Source: DASYKT01 sp963718105 (lineage in GTDB: Bacteria > Acidobacteriota > Blastocatellia > Pyrinomonadales > Pyrinomonadaceae). From it: 64,000 nt of DNA. The notes below the pieces were generated by a model. The model was not told the origin of the DNA. It saw only the letters and a list, made by a program, of their open reading frames with translations, and did no database searches. The position numbers and the translations under genes are program-made. Below, in pieces: positions 16,858-24,026 of the stretch. Position 1 is the first letter of the stretch, and every line of letters starts with the position of its first letter. The stretch covers positions 248,001-312,000 of the forward strand of contig OY970352.1 in the NCBI GenBank assembly GCA_963718105.1. The letters are read 5' to 3'.

Positions 16858-19518
16858 ATGGCGAAAGAAATGATCGTCAGCGTCAATGGACGCGAAAGAA
16901 AAATTGCCGTGATCGAAAACGGCCAGGTTGTTGAGTTTTACATTGAAAGAGGCGAAAACGACCAGGGATTTGTAGGTAATATTTATAAAGGCAGAGTGCA
17001 AAGGGTATTACCCGGTATGCAATCTGCCTTTGTCAATATAGGGCTGGAACGCGATGCGTTCCTGTATGTTTCGGACTTCTTCGACGAAGAAGAAGAGTTC
17101 GAAAGAATAATGATAGAAAAGGGCGCCAAGAAGCCCGAAGCCGAAAAAGAAGTGGTCGAGCAGTTGCAGAAAGAACGCCTCGTGCGCGAGCACCAGATGG
17201 AATCGGCCCACGAATTAGCGGAACCGCTGGCTGCCGGAGAGCAGGGCGATGAGGAAGAAGAAACCGCTAACGCAGCAGTTGAAGCTCCTGCGGAAGACGG
17301 CAGAAAAGGCAAACGCGGCGGCAGAAGCAGGGGCAGAGGCGGCAAGAAGGCCGACGACCTGGTCGAAGCCGTAGAAGCCGGGGCCGACCGTGTAGAGGCC
17401 GGCACGATGTTCTTTATCGACGAAGACTCCAGTTTCGAACGGATCGTTGACGCGGAAGAAACCACCGGCGATATGTTCAAGGAAGCTTACGTGCAGGAAG
17501 CTATTCAGGATAAAGTGCGCGCGATCGAATTTGATGTCGAAAGTACTTCCAGCGCTGAAGTGGGCTCGCTGCTTTCCTCAATGGAAGTAGGGGAAATGGG
17601 CGGCGGTTTTGAACGCATAGCCGACGAGGACGAACCGGCCTTTAGCTTTGACAAAGTTTCCGACGAAGAATCGAAAGAGAAAAAAGGCGGACGAGGCCGC
17701 AGCAAAGCGGCGGATAAGCCTGCCAAGGGCAAAACCGCGGCGGCTAAAAAACCCGCTAAAGGTAAAACCCCCGATAAGTCTGCCGAAAAGCCTAAGGCTA
17801 AAAAGACCACCAAGGCCAAAGCCGAAAAAACTGAAGACTCAGAAACATACGCCGATGCAGATGCCAACGTGAAAGAGCCTTCGGGCACTGGCGAATTTGC
17901 GATGCGGCGTGGCGGCCGGGGACGGCGTCGCCGCCCGACGGGTAATAAGAAAGAGAATGACGGGCCGACGGAAGACAGATTGGAAGGCGCCGAGAGCGAA
18001 GAGACAGTTAATGTTGAAACCGAGATCGCGGCCGCTGAATTGACCCCGGTCAAAGAAGAGACGGAAGAAAAAGAAGCGCCGGCCCGCAAAAGCAGCCGTT
18101 CAGATAGCCGTACCGAAGGCCGTTCGGATAGCCGCACCGAAGGCCGTTCCGACAGCCGTACTGAGGGACGTACAGATAGCCGGCCGGAAGGACGTTCGGA
18201 TAGCCGTACCGAGGGCCGTTCGGATAATCGCCGTGATGGACGTCGAGGAGGAGGCCGCTCGGATAACCGCCGCGATAGCCGCCGCGACCGTCCGCCGCAA
18301 CCGACGATCTCCGATCTGCTGCGCGAAGGCCAGGAAGTGATCGTCCAGATCGCCAAAGAACCTATCGCGCGTAAAGGCGCCCGTATCACATCGCACATCG
18401 CGCTGCCGGGACGCTATATCGTTTATATGCCCACCATCGAACACGTCGGCGTTTCCCGTAAGATCGAAAGCGGCAGCGAGCGTACACGCCTGCGCACTGT
18501 TATCCAAAAAATACGGACTGAAGAGGACGTGCCTTCGGGCGGGTTCATCGTTCGCACGGCCGGTATCGGAATACCTGAGGCTCAACTGCGCGAAGACGCT
18601 CGTTACCTGGTGCGTACGTGGGTAGAGATAAAGAAGCAGGCGGAAAAATCCAAAGCTCCGGCGCTGGTCCATCAGGACCTGGATCTTGTTCAGCGCATTT
18701 TGCGCGATCAGCTTTCCGAAGATTTTGCCGCCATCCGCGTCGATTCCGAGGAAGACTACCTGCACATCGTGGAATTTGTGAACCGGGTAAAACCGCACAT
18801 GGTCAACCGCGTAAAACTTTACACTCGGGAAGAGCCTATTCTCGAAAATTACGGCGTGCAGGCCGAGATCGAGAAAGCCTTAAAACCGCGTGTATGGCTG
18901 AGGTCCGGAGGGTATCTGGTCATCAACCAGACGGAGGCGCTGGTGGCGATCGACGTCAACACCGGTAAATTCGTCGGCAAGGGAAATGCGCGGCTGGAAG
19001 ACACCATCACCAAAACCAATATGGAGGCGGTGGAAGAAATTGCGCGGCAGATCCGCTTGCGCGATCTGGGCGGCATTCTCGTGCTGGACCTGATCGACAT
19101 GGAAGACCGCCGCAACCGCCACAAGGTCCTGGCAACTTTGCAGGATGCTTTGCATCGCGATAAATCGCCGACCAAGGTTTTGTCTTACAACGACTTCGGT
19201 CTGATCATTATGACCCGCAAACGCGTCAAGCAATCGCTCGAGCGTACTCTTTGCACGATCTGCCCGTATTGCCAGGGTTCAGCGCTGGTTAAATCACCTC
19301 AGACGATCTGTTACGAAATTCTGGAAGAAGCGCGCCGTCTGTCGAAGACGATGGATAACGTAAGCCAGACCACTCTGCGAGTCAATCCGGAAATTGCCAG
19401 TACTTTAAGAGATACCGAAAAAGAAGTTTTGGCTGAGATCGAGGCTCATTTGAATAATGTCGACCTGACAGGAGACTCATCCGTTCACCAGGAACAGTTT
19501 GATTTTGCTTTTATTTAA
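16858..19518 (+). CDS. rng: Ribonuclease E/G family endoribonuclease with large insert
   Basis: The 886-residue protein starts with the RNase G/E N-terminus and the first half of the S1 domain (GNIYKGRVQRVLPGMQSAFV, GLERDAFLYVSDFF). About residues 85-478 form a low-complexity insert: acidic blocks, KGKRGGRSRGRGGKK, and at about 414-470 tandem RSDSRTEG units. The second half of S1 resumes at LLREGQEVIVQIAKEP. The catalytic part has TEALVAIDVNTGKFVG and LGGILVLDLIDM with the DNase I-like Asp residues, and the zinc link CTICPYCQGSALV. It cleaves single-stranded RNA in mRNA decay and rRNA maturation. The insert may bind RNA or partners. It is monocistronic with a terminator at 19545. Confidence 0.93.
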   Translation: MAKEMIVSVNGRERKIAVIENGQVVEFYIERGENDQGFVGNIYKGRVQRVLPGMQSAFVNIGLERDAFLYVSDFFDEEEEFERIMIEKGAKKPEAEKEVVEQLQKERLVREHQMESAHELAEPLAAGEQGDEEEETANAAVEAPAEDGRKGKRGGRSRGRGGKKADDLVEAVEAGADRVEAGTMFFIDEDSSFERIVDAEETTGDMFKEAYVQEAIQDKVRAIEFDVESTSSAEVGSLLSSMEVGEMGGGFERIADEDEPAFSFDKVSDEESKEKKGGRGRSKAADKPAKGKTAAAKKPAKGKTPDKSAEKPKAKKTTKAKAEKTEDSETYADADANVKEPSGTGEFAMRRGGRGRRRRPTGNKKENDGPTEDRLEGAESEETVNVETEIAAAELTPVKEETEEKEAPARKSSRSDSRTEGRSDSRTEGRSDSRTEGRTDSRPEGRSDSRTEGRSDNRRDGRRGGGRSDNRRDSRRDRPPQPTISDLLREGQEVIVQIAKEPIARKGARITSHIALPGRYIVYMPTIEHVGVSRKIESGSERTRLRTVIQKIRTEEDVPSGGFIVRTAGIGIPEAQLREDARYLVRTWVEIKKQAEKSKAPALVHQDLDLVQRILRDQLSEDFAAIRVDSEEDYLHIVEFVNRVKPHMVNRVKLYTREEPILENYGVQAEIEKALKPRVWLRSGGYLVINQTEALVAIDVNTGKFVGKGNARLEDTITKTNMEAVEEIARQIRLRDLGGILVLDLIDMEDRRNRHKVLATLQDALHRDKSPTKVLSYNDFGLIIMTRKRVKQSLERTLCTICPYCQGSALVKSPQTICYEILEEARRLSKTMDNVSQTTLRVNPEIASTLRDTEKEVLAEIEAHLNNVDLTGDSSVHQEQFDFAFI
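18097..18270 (+). repeat. Tandem RSDSRTEG-coding repeat inside the RNase E/G insert
   Basis: A 24-bp unit coding RSDSRTEG is repeated about six times with variants (RTDSRPEG, RSDNRRDG), passing into RRGGGRSDNRRDSRRDR. The repeat makes an Arg/Ser/Asp-rich, probably disordered stretch just before the second half of the S1 domain. Confidence 0.85.
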
Positions 19519-19889
19519 AGTAGGGTCGATCGAGAAAAAAAGTGACGCCGGTGTCGAAAACGATGCCGGCGTTTCAATTTTTGATCTTGTTAGTTTCTAA
19601 GGGAGATAGCGGATCTATAGATGATTATTAAAAGGATCGCGGCTCCGGCATTCAGTAAATACAGACACATGTTCGGCACCTAACATATGTCTTGACTATC
19701 TGAGGGTTGTTCGTTTATGGTGAATGGATTAAAAAAATCATTTTATAGTTCACCCACGGAACTAATCGCGTCCAACCGATCCGTCCCTCGATAAGCCGCC
19801 CATTCCGCAGGAAACTGTAAAAAAACTTATCCCGACTCGATCTTGTTTTTCGAGAATTTGAGATCGGCCGATCTTTCTGAAGGAGAAAC
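19519..19889. other. Gap with terminator and the leader of the first paralogue
   Basis: It holds the RNase E/G terminator (19545-19576). Near the right end it holds a leader, CACCCACGGAACTAATC at 19751-19767 and on to the start codon, that is similar to the leader of the paralogue at 21389. A possible -35 TTGACT is at 19692. No reading frame is supported. Confidence 0.5.
19545..19576 (+). terminator. Rho-independent terminator of RNase E/G
   Basis: ACGCCGG (19545-19551) pairs with CCGGCGT (19566-19572), and the hairpin is extended by TGTCG/CGAT. A T-rich stretch (TTCAATTTTTG) follows. It is 27 bp past the stop. Confidence 0.75.
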
Positions 19890-20861
19890 ATGGGAAATAT
19901 TTTTGCGGTCACCACAGCCATCGAAGATATTAAAGCAGACGCAGCCGGCAAAGCAAGCGCGATCTTTACCGTAACCAACACCACCAACAAACCGCTCCGC
20001 GGGATCGCCCAAGCCAAAGCTCTGGGTAACACCCGCCAGGAATGGCTCGATGTCGAGGGAGAAGCGGAAAGAGATTTCAGCGCCGGAGGAACCCAGCAGT
20101 TCACCGTAAATTTCAGCAAACCGGCCGCCTCAGCCTCACCGGGCATAGCGCCGCCGGCAGCGGAGACATTTCTCTTTCGCCTGGACGTGGCTTCATCGGC
20201 GAACCCGGACGAGTATTTTACCGAAGGGCCGTCCGTCAAGGTCGCCGCTGCTTCCATTCCGGTACAAGCCGCTAAAAAAGCATTTCCCTGGTGGATGGTC
20301 ATCGTCGCCCTCATAGGGCTGGTGCTGCTGGTTATGGCAGGGATCTGGTGGTTTGTTTTGCGGGGCGATAAAAACCCGGCGGTAAATTCGAACGCCAATA
20401 CGAACGCCAATACGAACGCCAATGCGAATGCTAATACCGCCGCCACTCCGACTCAGCCGGTGGCGACTCCGACCCAGCCGGCCGTCGAAAGCACCCCGAC
20501 GCTTAAATCGGTTACCGACGGCGCGCGTTATCGCGATGAACGTAACGGCGCGATCTATCTCGGGTTGGATGGGAAGCTGCGACATGCCACCAGCGGAGCT
20601 ATTATGAACAATCTTTTCAGAGACTGGAACGCGGTCAGCATTCCCTCGGCGGATGAATATCCGATCGGCCCGCCGCTAACTGATGGCACCTATCTGGCGA
20701 AAGCGCAGCCGGCGCCGGAGATCTATCTTATCGTTGACGGCAAGAAACGCTGGATACCGAACCCGACCATCTTTAGCCGCTACAATTTCAATGACGCTCG
20801 CGTTCGCATGCTTTCCGCCGAAGACCTGGCGGTATTTCCGATCGGGCCTAACGTTCCTTAG
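19890..20861 (+). CDS. Membrane protein, paralogue 1: shared N-terminal domain + unknown C-terminal domain
   Basis: The 323-residue product has no signal peptide. Residues 1-115 are a beta-rich domain resembling an Ig-like fold: IFAVTTAIEDIKADAAGKAS, IFTVTNTTNKPLRGIAQAKA, GEAERDFSAGGTQQFTVNF and FRLDVASSANPDEYFTEGPS. One transmembrane helix (WWMVIVALIGLVLLVMAGIW, about 134-157) leads to an Asn/Ala/Thr linker. The C-terminal domain (about 210-323) has YLGLDGKLRHATSG and IYLIVDGKKRWIPNPTIFSR, two similar 'I-L-DGK-R---' units. The GGAG box 6 bp before ATG 19890 supports the start. The paralogue at 21389 shares the N-terminal domain and leader. Function unknown. Confidence 0.75.
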   Translation: MGNIFAVTTAIEDIKADAAGKASAIFTVTNTTNKPLRGIAQAKALGNTRQEWLDVEGEAERDFSAGGTQQFTVNFSKPAASASPGIAPPAAETFLFRLDVASSANPDEYFTEGPSVKVAAASIPVQAAKKAFPWWMVIVALIGLVLLVMAGIWWFVLRGDKNPAVNSNANTNANTNANANANTAATPTQPVATPTQPAVESTPTLKSVTDGARYRDERNGAIYLGLDGKLRHATSGAIMNNLFRDWNAVSIPSADEYPIGPPLTDGTYLAKAQPAPEIYLIVDGKKRWIPNPTIFSRYNFNDARVRMLSAEDLAVFPIGPNVP

Positions 20862-21388
20862 GCGGTAATCTGCTGAGGGCTTGGGATCATTTTAAACTCT
20901 ATACTGTAAATATGGCAGACTTGTGGGACTTGGAAATTAAGAGCGGGCGCAAGCAGCCCTTCCGGACTGCGAATTTATCAGACTTAAATGTTTATCTTTC
21001 AAGCTTACTATCCACTACACACTGTCAACTATTAACTGTTCTCATTTGATTACCAGTTGATAGTTGACAGTAGGTAGTGGATAGTTCAAGTTGAGTTATC
21101 TCTCAGGTTGAGAAGGGTTGACCCCACGCCCGCAAAAAAACTTTTAATTACCGTCACAAGTTCAAGGACAATGTTACCGAACAAAGTTTTAACTATTCCC
21201 TGAGTTGTTAATACGGTGACCAATAATAAAAATTCTTTGATGGTTCATCCCACGGAACTGATCACAAGCCACTGCTTTGAATAAGTGTCGCCCCACTCCA
21301 AAGGATTTGAGCCTGCGCAAAACCTATCCCTGATTTGCGAATTCGAGGTTTTGAGATCAGCCTGACCTCAACTAAAAGGAGCACGAAA
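20862..21388. other. Gap with a palindromic repeat and the leader of paralogue 2
   Basis: It contains an 88-bp inverted repeat (21003-21090) and, from 21244 (TTCATCCCACGGAACTGATC) to the start codon, a leader similar to that of the paralogue at 19890. No gene is seen. Confidence 0.5.
21003..21090. repeat. Inverted repeat (TATCCACTAC type)
   Basis: The left arm contains ACTATCCACTAC and ACTGTCAACTATTAACTG. The right arm contains CAGTTGATAGTTGACAGT and GTAGTGGATAGT. The arms pair nearly throughout around a loop of about 15 nt. Only this copy is seen in the window. Confidence 0.75.
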
Positions 21389-22630
21389 ATGGGAAATACT
21401 TTTGCGATCAGCACAGCCGCCAATGACATCAAGGCGGACGCAGCCGGCAAAGCCAGCGCGATCTTTACCGTTACTAACACTTCAAACAAACCCCACCGGG
21501 GAATCGCCAAGGCAAAAGCCCTGGGCAGCACCCAACAGGGATGGCTGGATATCGAAGGAGAAATTGAGAAGGATTTTAGCGCCGGGGGCACCCAGCAATT
21601 CACCGTGAATTTCAAATCCACGGGTGCCGAGACGGGAAAATTTCCTCTTCGTCTGGATGTGGCTTCGGCGAACAATCCTGACGAAGAGTTCACCGAAGGA
21701 CCGACCGTAAACGTCGAAACAGCGGCCCCGGCACCGGTCGCTAAAGGATTCCCTTGGTGGATATTTGCGGTTATCGGCGGACTCCTTCTGATCGTATTGG
21801 TCGTGATCGGATATTTACTGATGAGGGGCGGCAAAGAGGAACCGCAACCGCCGGTTACTCCTACTCCGGTAGTGGTTACTCCGACTCCGTCTACACCAAC
21901 TCCAACTCCGACTAAGCCTACTCCAATCCCTACCGGTCCGAAAGGGGGTTTTTCGACCCCGACCGGTGGGTTCAAGCCCGTTGCAAGGACCGGCACTGAC
22001 TGGCAGGTGATCGACGGCAGGTTGAAGCAAATTTCCGTCGGCAGCGCAAGCCATATTTGGGGTGTTAACGCGGGCGACGCTATCTTTAAATGGAACGGCG
22101 GCGGCTGGCAACTGATCGACGGCAGATTGAAAAATGTTTCGGTCGGCGCGGACGGCACGGTGTGGGGTGTTAACGCGGGCGACGCAATCTTTAGATGGAA
22201 CGGCAGCGGCTGGCAAGTGATAGACGGCAGGTTGAAGCAAATTTCCGTCGGCAACGCAAACAGTATTTGGGGTGTCAACGCGGACGACGCTATTTTTAAA
22301 TGGAACGGCAGCGGCTGGCAGGTGATCGACGGGAGGTTGAAAAATGTTTCGGTCGGTGCGGATGGTACGGTGTGGGGTGTTAACGCGGGCGACGCCATCT
22401 TTAGATGGAACGGCAGCGGCTGGCAGGTGATCGACGGCAGATTGAAGCAGATCACCGTGGGCAACGCAGACAATGTTTGGGGCGTCAATGCTAACGATAA
22501 TATCTTTAGATGGACCGGCAGTGAATGGGAAGTAGTCCCCGGCGGCTTGAAATGGGTTTCTGTAGGTGGAGACGGCAGAGTATGGGGTGTCAACGCGGCC
22601 GATAATATCTTTATACGGTCCGGCACATAA
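21389..22630 (+). CDS. Membrane protein, paralogue 2: shared N-terminal domain + tectonin propeller
   Basis: ATG 21389 has AAGGAGC 7 bp upstream; the frame opens earlier, but the N-terminus MGNTFAISTAANDIKADAAG matches paralogue 1. Residues 1-105 are the same beta-rich domain, followed by a transmembrane helix (PWWIFAVIGGLLLIVLVVIG, about 121-144) and a Pro/Thr linker. About residues 200-413 hold six tectonin-type repeats of about 35 residues, with the pattern W-VIDGRLKQISVG---IWGVNA-D-IF-WNG, enough for a beta-propeller. Tectonin domains often bind lipopolysaccharide or other glycans, so a surface-binding role is plausible but unproven. With 413 residues it is longer than paralogue 1 only in the C-terminal domain. 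Confidence 0.8.
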   Translation: MGNTFAISTAANDIKADAAGKASAIFTVTNTSNKPHRGIAKAKALGSTQQGWLDIEGEIEKDFSAGGTQQFTVNFKSTGAETGKFPLRLDVASANNPDEEFTEGPTVNVETAAPAPVAKGFPWWIFAVIGGLLLIVLVVIGYLLMRGGKEEPQPPVTPTPVVVTPTPSTPTPTPTKPTPIPTGPKGGFSTPTGGFKPVARTGTDWQVIDGRLKQISVGSASHIWGVNAGDAIFKWNGGGWQLIDGRLKNVSVGADGTVWGVNAGDAIFRWNGSGWQVIDGRLKQISVGNANSIWGVNADDAIFKWNGSGWQVIDGRLKNVSVGADGTVWGVNAGDAIFRWNGSGWQVIDGRLKQITVGNADNVWGVNANDNIFRWTGSEWEVVPGGLKWVSVGGDGRVWGVNAADNIFIRSGT

Positions 22631-22664
22631 CGCTGCAATTTAAAGAGACAGGATCTTTAGTGCT

Positions 22665-22699
22665 ATGAGGTCAGAACCCGAAGCGGTAGCGAGGGGTTT
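22665..22699. repeat. Half copy of family 2 repeat (copy C)
   Basis: ATGAGGTCAGAACCCGAAGC followed by GGTAGCGAGGGGTTT. This is a single arm of the family 2 element, of the CCCGAAGCGG subtype also found at 39961 and 40161. No second arm is found nearby. Confidence 0.7.
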
Positions 22700-22782
22700 A
22701 AGGTAACCATGGGCAAGTGAGGAATGTTCCGTAGGCGCGGCATCTGTGCCTGCCTGTCCGGCGCTTCTATTTTCGTACGTAA

Positions 22783-22818
22783 AAAAGACGTGAGAACAGA
22801 AGAGTGCTCACGTCTTTT
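22783..22818 (-). terminator. Rho-independent terminator of the TonB-C gene
   Basis: AAAAGACGTGAG (22783-22794) pairs perfectly with CTCACGTCTTTT (22807-22818), flanked by a run of A on the plus strand, which is T on the minus. It lies 28 bp past the stop of the minus-strand gene at 22846. Confidence 0.9.
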
Positions 22819-22845
22819 ATCGAATGCATAAAACCCTGACGCCGT

Positions 22846-23952
22846 TTACAATTTCAGCTCTTTTTTCGCTTCTTTTATATCCGCTGGCTTATCGAATACC
22901 GTCATCGGGATGTTCTTATTGTATTCGATAAGATTGTAGTTAATGCGGCTGGTTTGTTTCCCGTTCCTGAAATGATCGATGATAAAGGGCGCCATCACAC
23001 CCTGAACATCTATAAATTGGGCGTAGCGGTCTTCCTCTTTGTGGCTCTCGCCCTCGCTATCCTTGCGTTCATAAATGGCTTTGGCGGGCAGTCCGTCGGC
23101 CGCGGCAAACTCGAATTCGACCCAGAAATCCTCGTTATAGGAAAGCTTTATCGCTTCGTTCCGCCTTCCCAGCGAAGCTTCGCGGCGTCCCAGATAACTG
23201 AGCTTTCCACCTTCCGCGCGCCAGGCCCCGCGTAAGAGATAATCCAGGCTCACTTTAAAGGTGCGTTTGAAATCGTCGATCTGGGTTTTGGTCTGGTTAT
23301 TAACGCTGCGAGTATCTTCGCCATAGATCCAGCCGCTATCGCCGTAATTGGTTTGGACGGTTTTATAGCCGCCTTGTTTAAATTCGGTGCGTTCTTTGTC
23401 GGGGAAAACGATAATGTCGATGAAAGTGCTGTAACCGATCGCAGCGCCGTCTTTGAATTGCGAAAAAGCCCCTTTGCCGTAAATGGTTTTTATCTGCAGG
23501 TATTTTTCGCCGCCGAGCTTTTCAATCGCGCGCTTCAAAACAGCTTCGGCTTTTTCCGATTGATCGCCAAGCGTATTAGTTGGCCTGACCTCGGACTGCT
23601 GCCGCTTCCACCCGCCGTTCCAGCTATATTCATATTCGACGATCTTATCGATAGTGACCGCGACGCCATCCTGCATCTCGGGACTGAATCTGATCCGCTT
23701 AGCGGCTTCGACCGCCCTCTGCGTGAGTAAAGGATGAGGTGAAGAAACAGGCTCGATATTTCCGATCTTTCCGTCAGATAAAAACTCGATCTTGAGTTTG
23801 ACCGTACCCGAAACATCAAGGGTGCCGTACTTGTCCGGAAGCTCCGGGGCAGGCTTTTCCAGGATGGCCAGTGGTTTCGCCTGCTGCGCGGATACTTGGG
23901 CGGCGGCAGCAGCTAAACAAAGTAATACAAGCAAAAAATAAAATTTCTTCAT
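22846..23952 (-). CDS. Secreted protein: TonB C-terminal domain + lipoprotein-type beta domain
   Basis: The 368-residue product has a signal peptide (MKKFYFLLVLLCLAAAAAQV, cleavage after VSA). Residues 30-115 are a TonB C-terminal-like domain: GTVKLKIEFLSDGKIGNIEP followed by AVEAAKRIRFSPEMQDG. The rest is beta-rich: KAEAVLKRAIEKLGGEKYLQ, FKDGAAIGYSTFIDIIVFPD and YLGRREASLGRRNEAIKLSY, resembling the LolA/outer-membrane-lipoprotein-sorting fold. There is no membrane anchor to ExbBD, so it is unlikely to be an energy transducer; such free periplasmic TonB-C proteins are common in Acidobacteriota. It has its own terminator and is separated from the Clp gene upstream by a further terminator. Confidence 0.7.
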   Translation of the reverse strand: MKKFYFLLVLLCLAAAAAQVSAQQAKPLAILEKPAPELPDKYGTLDVSGTVKLKIEFLSDGKIGNIEPVSSPHPLLTQRAVEAAKRIRFSPEMQDGVAVTIDKIVEYEYSWNGGWKRQQSEVRPTNTLGDQSEKAEAVLKRAIEKLGGEKYLQIKTIYGKGAFSQFKDGAAIGYSTFIDIIVFPDKERTEFKQGGYKTVQTNYGDSGWIYGEDTRSVNNQTKTQIDDFKRTFKVSLDYLLRGAWRAEGGKLSYLGRREASLGRRNEAIKLSYNEDFWVEFEFAAADGLPAKAIYERKDSEGESHKEEDRYAQFIDVQGVMAPFIIDHFRNGKQTSRINYNLIEYNKNIPMTVFDKPADIKEAKKELKL

Positions 23953-23970
23953 TGTTCGATTTCCAGTAAA

Positions 23971-24002
23971 AAGGCTTCGATGGATTTTAACACCGAAGCC
24001 TT
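23971..24002 (-). terminator. Terminator after the ClpA/ClpC-type gene
   Basis: AAGGCTTCG (23971-23979) pairs with CGAAGCCTT (23994-24002); on the minus strand a TTTTT run follows. It lies between the Clp stop (24027) and the TonB-C start (23952). Confidence 0.8.
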
Positions 24003-24026
24003 AGATGCAAAAAAATTGGTTTGGGT

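Noticed and set aside
18097..18270. CRISPR-like array
   Set aside because: The units are contiguous 24-bp coding repeats with no spacers; no other regular direct repeat array was found in the window.
17505..18398. Minus-strand open frame of 297 codons, Ser/Arg/Pro-rich
   Set aside because: It is the antisense of the RNase E/G insert; the repeated RSDSRTEG codons keep the opposite frame open and the translation (RPSVRLSERPSGR) is repeat-derived.
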